Shown: positions 26,501-36,359 of the stretch, one piece after another
Layout of the letters: every line of letters begins with the position of its first letter
Position numbering within the stretch: position 1 is the first letter of the stretch
Source of the DNA: Phytoseiulus persimilis
Taxonomy: Eukaryota; Arthropoda; Arachnida; Mesostigmata; Phytoseiidae
Direction of reading: 5' to 3'
DNA: 64,000 nt
Assembly (NCBI GenBank): GCA_037576195.1
Contig: CM075101.1
Span: 44,516,001 to 44,580,000 of the forward strand
Translations under genes and position numbers: made by a program
Notes under the pieces: generated by a model
The model's database searches: none
The model's input: only the letters and a program-made list of their open reading frames with translations
What the model was told of the DNA's origin: nothing

Positions 26501-28539
26501 TCGGAGTGGCGCTGATGCTCTAGTTGTGATCACGCGCCTCGCGACATTCGGAGATCGAACTTTCCAGCCTCGCTCTATTACAGCCTCCATGGCCCAGCTG
26601 AACACACCCGAGAGCACCGAAGAGGTTTTTGCGCCACCGCTCAGCTCGCAACTCGTGAATACGCTGGTTGGAAACGCGGTGAAACTCGAACCGATGGATT
26701 GCAATCCTACACCACCGCAAAGTGCCAGTCCATCTAGAGAGGACGAACTCGCTGCCGAGGAACCCATCAAAGTCGAAGAAGACATGCAGGTGCGCTGGCG
26801 TGACTGATGAAACCCTAGCTTGAAACACTTCGGAGGGGGCACTCCTTACTCATATCCTGAAAAATTCACTGCAGACCGAAGAATCCACTGCTGACAGCAC
26901 CTCGGAAGACATTTCGATAGCAGAGGATCCCAAAGGTCCACTGACAGCATCTGAAGTGTCCCTTCTCGTGGATTTGTTTTACCTCCCCTTCGAACACGGC
27001 CGGCAAGGAGCTGAATTCCTTCATGATTTCGCCTGGCTGAAACTGAATGCTCATTATGTAGCGACGAAGCGTAGCAACACAGACCTTGACGAATGGTGAG
27101 GCTCATTTTGCCGACTTCATCCTCAGGATCCAGCCTGAAAGTGAGCCGAGCGTTCAAGAGTGCCTTGTAGAGTTAAGATCTGATATGCGTTTGCTTTTCC
27201 AGGTATCGCCGAGCGAATAAATTCGATCTGATGACCCAACGCGTGAATCGATTGTCGGAGAAGCTCATGTTCATTTCGAACCGATCTCTTCTTTATGACT
27301 TGAATCCTTATATTTGGGACATCAAGGGCGTGATATCTCTCATCAATGCCTACATCAAGTGGATCGGGCACTCGAAAGGTTCGTGGGGACGGCACTACGG
27401 CAAGCGCGGTCGCTGTTATTTTCTTCCGCGAATTTCCATGGAGACGTGCTCCCCGGAAGATTCGTCCCGAGCCCGGTCGAAGTTATCCCACTGTCCGATT
27501 CCAGGCTACGGGAAAGAGGCATTTGTGCCCGGCGAACAAGAACCGTGGATATTCCGAGGGGGTCTCATCGCCGAACTTCAAAGACTGCTGCCATTGGAAA
27601 GCGTCAACGATCTTTTCCTTTATAAAGCACCTGACACGCCGAACAGTAAAACCTACTCTATAAGACCATTCCTGGCCGCCGACGAGGAGGCGGTCTACGC
27701 GGTGTTCTCCAAAACCACATACGACGGAGATGACGGGGGCATGGAGTTCGAGAGCTACCCAAACCTCATCGCGGATAAGTACGACATCGAAATCATTAGT
27801 GCTCGTGTGGTTCCCTTTGTCGTCAGCTGGAAGCTTCTCGGAAAGTTTCTGCAGGATCTCGGCGCTTCGGGGAGAGAATGAGGCATCTGAGGCCTATTTT
27901 ACAAGCTCAATCTAAATTTGCACCGAAACTCTTTCCAGGACGATCGGTGGTTTCCTGGCGCTGAGCAGCGAGTTCAGTTTCGTGGTTGAGGACGAACAAC
28001 GTATTGTCGGCTACGCACTCGCAGCGGTGAATGCGGCCGAGTTCTACAAACGTATGGAAATCGCGTGGAACATGGAGCTCAAAGAAAGATACCCTCTCGA
28101 AGAGAGAGAGAAAGACTCAAATCAGTCGAGGTGAGTTTCTCGGCGACGATGCGAGCTTGCAAAACTCTTCTCACGGACTCTCTGTACGGGCGATGCCCGA
28201 ATCAATAGGACCGAACAAGGACCGCGAAACGAATCGATCTTTGTTTGCAGGGCTGGCGAGATCATCTCTGGCTTCCACGCAGCTTCACCCTCGCCGTGGA
28301 CGGCGTATCCACAATACCCTTCAGTTATCGTGATGGCTCTGCTTCCCCATATTGACGACTGTTCACTGCCAAAGAGGCTTCTTGCCTGTGTTATCGCAGC
28401 TTTGAAAGCCAATGGGAGTCACGGAGCTCACGTCAGGATAAACGCCAACGATACGAATTTGCAGAACTTCTACGCAAGGCTCATGTTCCATGAGATCTGC
28501 AAGGAGGACGACGACATTATCCTCGGACGGATGTTCTGA
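23582..28539 (+). CDS. Oga: Protein O-GlcNAcase (OGA), complete 13-exon gene
   Basis: Removes O-GlcNAc from Ser/Thr of nuclear and cytosolic proteins (GH84 family). My exon model: 23582-23639, 24277-24328, 24541-24769, 24958-25126, 25456-25610, 25757-25973, 26164-26411, 26568-26789, 26875-27095, 27203-27378, 27505-27778, 27939-28130, 28251-28539. All phases agree, giving 2502 nt, 833 residues (human OGA is 916). The N-terminal catalytic domain shows CGVVEGFYG, YAPKDD (Lys51), FALLFDDIE (Asp127/Asp128, matching human Asp174/Asp175), CPTEYC (Tyr171) and [10 protein letters not shown] (Trp230, Asn232, Asp237). A low-complexity acidic linker follows, then the stalk ([10 protein letters not shown]) and a C-terminal acetyltransferase-like domain ([19 protein letters not shown]). 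The exon 7/8 boundaries (26411, 26568) are the least certain; 26595 is an alternative acceptor. The start ATG is the first in frame before RFLCGVVEG; an upstream non-coding exon is possible. Confidence 0.95.
24031..24055. repeat. Perfect 10-bp inverted repeat in OGA intron 1
   Basis: GACGCTCATC and its exact reverse complement are separated by TAGTC, giving a stable hairpin in the 637-bp first intron of the O-GlcNAcase gene. No function is assigned. Confidence 0.5.
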
Positions 28540-28896
28540 AACCGTATTGAGCTCCTCCAACTCGAAAATTCGAAAATGCTGACGAGGCGATGTTATCTCG
28601 ATCTGTCTCTGTTCCGAAGGGTGATTCACTTCCAACGTGTCGAGCCGATGAGAAACTTGGTTGGATCCGTTTCCATGTGTGTCCGCTCGAGTGGGACGCG
28701 AATACGAGAGGAGCATTTTCTCAACGCTTCCTAGAAACGATCCGAGCCTCATGACTTCTGGATCGAACTCTATGTATCCGATCCTCAGGAAAACACATTA
28801 CTGTGCAAACGAACAAGCATCGGAACTGCCGTCGTGCACTTTCATAGAGTTCAGCTCACTTCTCTGAGGATTGAACTCTTGTACATTTTACTGTTT

Positions 28897-28902
28897 AATA
28901 AA
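28897..28902 (+). terminator. Poly(A) signal of OGA
   Basis: AATAAA lies 358 nt after the OGA stop codon, in an AT-rich stretch followed by a GT-rich sequence, as expected for a cleavage site near 28920. The interval 28540-28896 is then the 3' untranslated region; no other gene is seen in it. Confidence 0.7.
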
Positions 28903-29645
28903 ATTGTGTTGTACATCAGACTGAGGGAATCACGTTGAGCGGCTTGGCGTGAATCGCGTAAATGCAAAGTTTCATTGCCGATCGACAGTGCTGCGGCGCT
29001 ATGAATTCTATCTATTGGCCAGGGAAAAACGTTTGAAGTTTCTGCCCATCGAGGGCGCGGTGGTTTCTCCCTGATATATGATCCACACCCCGATCAGAGA
29101 TACACTTCGGATATCGTCTTCGGCAGTATTGTGGAACGCCCCACAAACGTACTGTGAGTGCGGCGTGTTCCGTGGTCGAATGTCTGTTGCATTCGAAGTG
29201 GAGGAGAAAGAATGAAATAAATAAAAAGGGGTAAATACTCGGCTTTCCCAAGAACCAGCTTTGGATTCAATCGGACTCTTGATCTTGTTCGCACATATCC
29301 GGTTCGCCAATCTCGACACGAGAAATTTACCGATGATCAGATTTGTGAATTTCCCAATCGAGATAATCTTCCCCGGCGAGACCCCCCTCAAGTGATGAAA
29401 CATTGCGAGAATGGGTCCGACTTTAGGCGGAGAGCAAGTTTACGTTGCTCGAGCGTCGGTGCAGTTAATCGGTTGCGTGTGAAGGAATGACGGCGTGACA
29501 GGATGAGAAGATCTCAACTGCTGCGAATGCGGCTCACGGTGGTGCCGGGAGCGCTTAACCTCAGCTCCTCAGTTCCGCTCGTTCTCGTGTTTCAGCACTG
29601 AATCAAGCATTCGTTGTATTGATTGGAGTCACTATACAAAGCCTC

Positions 29646-29651
29646 TTTATT
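29646..29651 (-). terminator. Poly(A) signal of LSm5
   Basis: AATAAA on the minus strand lies 66 nt past the LSm5 stop. OGA and LSm5 are convergent, with about 0.7 kb between their signals and nothing recognisable there. Confidence 0.65.
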
Positions 29652-29717
29652 CATAACAGCCCGTATTTTCAAAATGTACAAGCACAGGGACGACACGGTA
29701 CCGCGCGAACGCCTTGC

Positions 29718-30373
29718 TCAGTTGTCAGGAATGTCTCCACCTGGAACCATCTGCGGGCAAACAAAACATCAGTTGTGCATCTGGGTCCTGGTAGAACTCA
29801 TGAGTCGGGCTGGCTTTTCTGAAGCGGATCATAGAAGGTCTCATCATGCCTCTTAATCAGGATGAGTGACGCGTTTCTTACCATCGTGATGTTGCTGCCG
29901 TTGAGGATTATTTGGTCGAGTTTTGTGACACGACGCCCGTCGGACGAATTCTCATATTCGGTCACGTCTTCGAGTACCATGTTCACGTAATCGTCGAATC
30001 CCAGCAGAGTACCGACTAGCTCCTTGTCGTTCTTCATGATGATATGGATACGGGATCCAATACACTTATCGATAAGTTCTGCAAAAACCGAGCGTTTACA
30101 AGCATCGTGCAAGGGCTCAGAATGACATCAATCACCGCCACCGCTCCTTGACACACTCGTTTACACAGGAACCGGAGAACGAGCCATTAGGGGGGGGGGG
30201 GCGAGCGGCGACAGTAACGGACTTGGAAGGACCACACGGAGAGAGCGATTCAAAGCAGTTTCGGATTTGAGATTTCAGTCAGTGTTGCATCTCCTTCGAT
30301 CTAGGGACCGAACATCCGAGTTGCCCAGTACGGCAGATTTCCAATTCTTACCGAGAGGCAGGAGATTCGACAT
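29718..30373 (-). CDS. Lsm5: U6 snRNA-associated Sm-like protein LSm5, complete three-exon gene
   Basis: Subunit of the LSm2-8 ring that binds the U6 snRNA 3' end and of the cytoplasmic LSm1-7 ring used in mRNA decapping. Exons on the minus strand are 30373-30352 (22 nt, MSNLLPL), 30078-29882 (197 nt) and 29750-29718 (33 nt, stop TGA). Phases close exactly, giving 83 residues against 91 in human. The Sm1 motif is seen in [20 protein letters not shown] and in [11 protein letters not shown]; the Sm2 motif in [11 protein letters not shown] followed by VPGGD. The middle exon reads open through its 3' donor and would give a false C-terminus if the last exon were missed. The first exon was found by matching phase and the family's LLPLEL start, so it is slightly less certain than the rest. 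Confidence 0.95.
30190..30201. repeat. G12 homopolymer in LSm5 intron 1
   Basis: Twelve consecutive G on the plus strand (C on the LSm5 sense strand), inside the first intron of the gene. Length is likely to vary or be miscalled. Confidence 0.8.
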
Positions 30374-33300
30374 TTCGATGAGCGCGTGTGCTTGCTGATT
30401 TCGTTTGTTTGGGTCTGAGAGCAGCGCCGTCTGCTTGTTTTGAAATAGCACACGGTTCGCTCCTTTCCGGTCGTCTCAGAAAAATGATTCAGTGGATAGA
30501 CGATTGTAGAGTATATATGTTGTCCTCGCTCCCGGGCCGTACCTCGGACAAATCTGAACGGATTTTCAGGAACCATCCGAGAGCTGCGGAAGCTGTAGTG
30601 GACGGGTAACATGCGCATAGAGCCACCCCGAGCGCCCCTAGCGAATCGCCCCACCTCGAGTACTTACTCGGACTTCGAAGCCAACTCCAATAAATCCCTC
30701 TTTCATGATATCAATCGAGGGAATCTGAGCCCTATGCTTATTGAGACTTGATCAAAATCGAAGCAGTATCGCGGGGCCGAAACCTTCTAGTTCAAGAGCG
30801 CGGCCCTGGTAGTGCCAGGTGCTGGCCGTGGAATCATTCAAGTACACCCATCGCAGACGCGGCATTTCCTCGCTTGACAGCCTGCCACAACTTCCGGGGG
30901 AGGTATCGCCCGCTCTCTCGAACCCCGTGGTACACTGTGGCAGTTGTCCGATCGAACAACGGAAATACCCCGCGAGGGCCAGTAATTTCGAACGCTGGCC
31001 GTGGAACGAAGCTGTCAAGCCGTCAATTCGGCGTACTTTTGCAGGTTCTGAGTCTCAGTTCTCGTGACAACACTGCGCGGCGTAAGGGATCGGCTGTCGA
31101 CATGTGAGGGAACTAGAGTGCCAACAACCCTACCATCCCACACCAGGGCTTCCTCTCTTTCCAACGGAATCGGGACGACTTCGTCTTGTCTCATTCCGTC
31201 GCTGTTTACCTTCGGGGAATCTCTATGATGCGACAAATGTTAGTATCGCGAGTTTCTTAGAAGGAGGTTCCAGCAGAAACAAAATTGAAAAGGGTGAAAA
31301 ATCTGATTTTTTCCAATCCCAATGAAATTCATGATGTAACGATCTGCGATGTTTTGAGGGGGCGGGTGCAAAGGTGGGGAGGTTCTTCAGGGGCTTCACC
31401 TTAAGAACGAAAGTTTCGAATTCCACTCGATTTTAAATCAGATTGACGGGCGCTCCAGCTCCGGAAACGTCGGCGGGAGGATGGCGCTAGAAGCAGCCTC
31501 TTGCGCCTCTCCGCCTCCTTGGTGGGTTTGCGGGCTCCCGAGAATTTTAGGGTGGTCATTTTGGCACAGATCTTTGCGCGGATTCAGATGGAGCTCTCAT
31601 GAATTATCCTCACAAGCAGTTATCAAACCAACACTACCGATACTATCGTCAGGTTGAAGACGCAAAACCATCAGAGAGTGGAGATTCTCCTCGCACCGTG
31701 TTGTCATTCATCTCCAACTGAGGAACGTGTACTGAGAAGGATTTAGGGGAGCCTGATGTTATTCGAGAAGTGCTAGTCACCATACTCCAACGACATCATG
31801 ACGGAGACTTATAGAAAGCCGATACCGATGTAATCAATCTTTTCTGTCCCATATCCTCGGTGTTCTCCTCGCTGGAGGAAAGCTTCGCGAATTCCTGATC
31901 TTCAACCGTATACCGACGGGAATCCGATCCACGCTTCCAAGGCAGTGGTGCACGTCAGCTGGTGACGTTACGTGGTCTCTTGCGTGGTCTGCTCAACGAA
32001 ATCGATCGGTCTCAGAAGGGATTCCAGGACCTAACACCAACGGAGATGAAAAGTGATGCCAGGCGAAGAATGTCGCGACACCGAGTTGGTACAGTGATAC
32101 GGGCCAGTCTTAGCTTCTAATGCAAGAAGTGCCATTAACGTTCTTTGTGAAAGAGCTCAAGATAGGTGCCCGGAGGATCTAAGCACATGAAATAGCTTGG
32201 TCCACTTGACTGAAAGTTGGACACGGAATCGCTCAGAAAAAAGGGGAATCCTGGTCGGCTGGCGGTGCGTGGACATCAATATGGCGAAATGTCCTAGAAG
32301 ACGCGCCCCCATTACGCTTTGTATCCTGTTGATCTCGAACTCGGAAGCGACGCCGAAAATACCTGAACACCGAAATGTCGCCCGTGGAAGATGCCGCCTG
32401 AGGCGGGCCGCCCAACTCGCCTTCCCTGATCGCGTATTCGGCCCGGAAAAAGTTACTCCTTATATTCAGCTTCACTGTCCTCAATTTACTCCAGACGCTG
32501 TGGTTTCCAAGATGACCGTGTCGCGACACGCACTAACAATTGTTCCTCCCGGAGTTATGAGGATCCTAAACAGGCTGCAAGAAATGAGGTAGTAGTTTAC
32601 GCCCTTCCAGCAAGCCATTTCGTTCTTTTTTCCAGAGTTGAAGTGATTCATGGAAGCTGAAAACACGACTTAGCATCCGAAACGAATGACAGAAGGTTCA
32701 TCGCAGCACCGGCGGCTCTTCTGGTTTGCTGATCTTCACTTTTTCGCTGCGGATCCGCCAGATCGAGAAGGCTTCTTCGATCCCATGAATTTCTGGAATC
32801 GGGTCAATCCGACGAGAAATCTAACAGTCCAGCGGAAACCGCAGCAAACGGTCCTGGTGGCATCCTCACTCTCAATATGCGCAGAGCGAGACCAACTCGC
32901 CGTCAAAGAGAATTCCCGCAGAGATGGCCTTACCAACTCCTTATTCCGTACGCGACAGCTGAACTGGAACCGTGTCGTGCGAAGTGGAAAGCAGCGCCCC
33001 TCGCCGTGCCGGCGCGAGAGATTCCCCGACTGCGATTAATCCCGTGGAGTATTTGTCGCGAAGATCGGACTTGCTGTCAGAGCTCAGATCTAACAACAGA
33101 AGTCAGCGAGGGCAGCAAGAATGCCCCAGTGCGGAGGAAGCTCATGAGAATTTCCGGAACCCGCTCGAGTGATGGATGGGACTCATTTTTGGTAGATTTT
33201 CGCGGTCATTCGCACTCCCTGTTTTCCACCGCAGGGAGTCGACGCAGAACTCACGAATTCCGCACATGATATCATGCACCATTTCTTGGTCGAACAATTC

Positions 33301-33930
33301 TGGACAACGTCAAAAAAACTATATAAACAGGGTCAGCGATGCCTTATTTGAGCTCTGCACGGACACAGCGAGAATGGATTTTCGTGGTCGCAGAGCCGGT
33401 TGTCGTGCGGCCGGAACTGCTCCCATTCGACTTGAATTTTCGCCATTCTCGACGGAATGGTTTTAAATTTCGAGATAAGCTCGACTCGGCCTGCCACGAG
33501 ATAAGTGACGGCGATAGGATCTCTCACGGATTGCATTTCGATTTCGATTCACAGTCTTGAAACCACAGAACGCGCTCCCGGTTCAAGGCCGACTCCGGGC
33601 GCTGATTTCCAGCTTCTGATTTTCGAAGCTCGAATGAGAAATTCAAGACATGCCTTCTCACGCAGAAAATCTCAGGGATATTAGCTTCTGGAAGGGAATA
33701 TCTCCTCTAAGACGCCATGAAGGCGAGAGGAATATTTTTTTTCCGACATTCTAGACCATGAAGAGTCGGTCTCTGTTCGGATAATTTCACAGGAGCGCAG
33801 TCTTCGAGCTAGCGTTTCTTGGACTCAGTATCGCGAGCGTTGTCCTACCGTACACGATCCTGCAATCCGCGACAGAGGCTCGAGAAAGTACTCGCGACCC
33901 ACACAAAACAGATGGAACTTCAAAATGTGC
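30374..33930. other. No gene recognised
   Basis: A short direct repeat (GCTGGCCGTGGAA at about 30823 and 30996) lies in GC-rich sequence. CTATATAAA at 33319-33327 is a good TATA match on the plus strand, but no gene with a clear start follows it. Open frames at 32.2-33.5 kb (+) shift frame repeatedly and show no domain. Confidence 0.3.
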
Positions 33931-33936
33931 TTTTAT
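33931..33936 (-). terminator. Poly(A) signal of the cysteine-rich secreted gene
   Basis: AATAAA on the minus strand, about 260 nt after the stop codon at 34198. Confidence 0.55.
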
Positions 33937-34197
33937 TCAGATGATTGTTGCGTTTCCACTCAGCTGTCATGGATCTCAGTCGGCTGCGGTTGGTCCATCA
34001 TCCGAACTCGGAATCCAAGCCGATGAGCTCTCTTCAACGGCATGGAGTCCCTCATGTCTACAGAAGCAAATCACTCCGAGACGTTAGCTGCGCTCATCAG
34101 GGGCTCGACGGAACGGTCTTCTCCAGTTTCTTTAGTCTCTCCGGATCGTTTAATTCTACATCGAGGTGGAAGATTCATTCATTCAAAAGTAGATCCT

Positions 34198-34654
34198 CTA
34201 TCGTCCGAAACCAAGTCCGATGCCGGCACCTGGTCCGAGACCAGGGAAAATGCCGTAATCTGAATCGACCTGACCGTCGCATTGATAGGATGGCGCACAG
34301 AAAGGACACTCGTCGGGTCGCGATGGTAGGTAGCAGCCGCTGTAGCAGAACCGACAGGCCGGAGCTGCAACGGGAACGAATGACAGTCAGAAAGCTGCCG
34401 ACGCAGGGCTACAGAAACAGTTAAGAAGAAATCGCCCTGACAGGATCCGTATCCACACGCGGATTAGATCTCGAATACTCACGGCAGACACAGAGGGCGC
34501 AGCCGGTGGTTTCCTTGCCGAGCCTACAGGGATACGGGCACTTCGTCACCGGGGCACACGCGGTGCTTCCATAGTCGCCGAAGACCCGAACTCGGTCTTT
34601 CTGAGCTTCCGCACAAACGAACGCCACTATACTCACTAACAGAATGTGCTTCAT
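34198..34654 (-). CDS. Small secreted cysteine-rich protein, antistasin-like
   Basis: Two exons, 34654-34483 and 34364-34198, joined at GTGAGT and TTGCAG with matching phase 1, encode 112 residues. The start MKHILLVSIVAFVCAEA is a clear signal peptide. The mature part has 12 cysteines. The first block (CPYPC, then LGKETTGCALCVC) has the spacing of antistasin-type inhibitor domains (C-x3-C, G, GC-x2-C-x-C). The second block is C-x2-C-x3-C, later C-x2-C, and the tail is glycine-rich (PGLGPGAGIGLGFGR). Antistasin domains commonly inhibit serine proteases; that role here is inference from cysteine spacing alone. The upstream ATG at 34687 is in frame, but the signal peptide favours 34654. A TATA box and a poly(A) signal bracket the gene at plausible distances. 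Confidence 0.75.
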
Positions 34655-34716
34655 CGCAACTTGTTCCAGCTTGCCAACAGTAACCAAATGACGGGAGGAC
34701 CGCAGCAGTGACCGTT

Positions 34717-34723
34717 CTTATAG
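34717..34723 (-). promoter_or_regulatory. TATA box of the cysteine-rich secreted gene
   Basis: CTATAAG on the minus strand lies about 65 bp upstream of the signal-peptide ATG, leaving room for a start site near 34690 and a short leader. Confidence 0.55.
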
Positions 34724-34729
34724 CGTGTG

Positions 34730-36190
34730 GTAGAGGTATCCGACACACTGCCCAGAACGGGAGGGTACGACAGCGAAAACTGGGACGACGGAACCCGCAA
34801 ACTGCCGATCATTTTGCTTTGACAGAAAATCAGTGACGTAACCAATCCGTCGTCTCATGGGTGACGCTTCCAGATCAGAGCCATCGCCGGGAAGTAACGC
34901 TTTTTTATCTATTTTTTCCCCTGCCATGTTCCGCGGTCACAATCTGTGTCATTGAATAAGTTAAGGCATGAGCGGGATCTCGCCTAGTGGCTGAGTGACA
35001 GAGCGATGGGAAAAACGCCTGGAAGATCGCCGAATTCCATGAGAAGCTAGTCTGCTAGCTCGGTCAAGCTGAGGAGTCGTCATCTTTCGGCGACTCTCGC
35101 TCCTCAGCTCCGACTGTTTTTGTGGATAAACCTGAGCTGATCGACATTCTCACGCAAGCAGGAATACGCGTGGATGTCGAACTGCCGTCAGCGTTCTGGC
35201 AGCTCGAGCAGATTCGGATCTTCGGTCCAGGCAGTGGCGGATCACCACCACTGCCAGGGCGAGGACTGGGTACAGACGAGAGCTTCCAGAATTCTTTGAC
35301 CGAATTCCGGGCCCGAGGAAATTACCTCGTTCGAGATCGAATCGTCGCGTGTTGGACCCGGCGCAAATTTTCTTCGATGAGAATCTTCCGAATCTCTTCC
35401 AGGAACAAAGGTAATTCAGCGACTCGATGGTGAAAGCAAGCCAAGAATGACGAATGAGGATCATAAAAATGAACCAGCGTTCCAATTGTTTCCGAGGAAT
35501 CGGAGGAATATCTTCAGAATGGTGATCAGAGACTCTCAGTCCCTCGCAGCGAAGGCTGCTCGGTGATGATGAGGGGAGAAGAGAGTTGGAGACGGAGGCT
35601 AAAAGGAAATGGGCCAGGATCGATGTGTATGTATACGCGGAAGTCGCTCCGGACGTCCGACAACGAAAGCTCTCGGTGGCGGTGGTGTATCACTTCATAA
35701 CTTCAATAGAGGGTTCTGGAGTCTCTCGTTCGGATCAAGCCCAGTAAATGGCCCGAAACTTCTGCCGTGGTTGTGGTTCCATAGAAGAGAATCCCGGGAG
35801 TCGGTCGTGGCGAGCACGGATCCCCAGAGGAGTGATTTCATCGATGATTGGCGCTGGGAGCATGGCTGGAGTTACCTCGAGCCGAACTGATCTTCGTCCC
35901 ATATTCGGAGCATGCATGAATACGGAGGAAGAAGTTCTGTGGATTCTTCCATTATCATTGGATAAAAAGAAGTCACTTAGACAACTTGGAGGATACATTC
36001 AGAAAAATGATCGTAGACGTTCTTTCTTCTGCCGAAGCAAGAGTACTCTTCGAACTGCAACGTTCACCCCTATCATGAGAGGTATTCTGGAAGCAGGCCC
36101 GAGGAGTCGTTGGTCTTCCGAGCTTTCCAGCATGACCGCTGCCTCCAGCGGGTCCCACGAATTTTCGACAAGCAAAGATCAAATTTCGCA
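34730..36190. other. No firm gene; possible plus-strand exon at 35.1 kb
   Basis: A plus-strand frame from 35122 (PELIDILTQAGIRVDVELPS) reads like protein and reaches GTAATT at about 35410, but no partner exon was found. A 187-codon frame at 35748-36311 runs through the cuticle gene's poly(A) signal on the opposite strand and has no features. Confidence 0.25.
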
Positions 36191-36205
36191 AGCTTCACGG
36201 AATAC

Positions 36206-36211
36206 TTTATT
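36206..36211 (-). terminator. Poly(A) signal of the cuticle-like gene
   Basis: AATAAA on the minus strand about 150 nt beyond the stop codon. Confidence 0.6.
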
Positions 36212-36359
36212 CGAACACAATCTCTTCTTGGTTAGGAAAGAAGTCATACCGGTCCTCTGTCCTCACAGGTCCTCTGATCATCGGCCGCTAAAGAAGACAT
36301 GTAATGTGTGATTTTCGAACTTGGAGTCGTGCTGTCTATTTACAGACCCAACGTATCGC

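Noticed and set aside
33945..34424. 159-codon plus-strand frame
   Set aside because: It lies antisense to the second exon and 3' UTR of the secreted cysteine-rich gene and has no features of its own.
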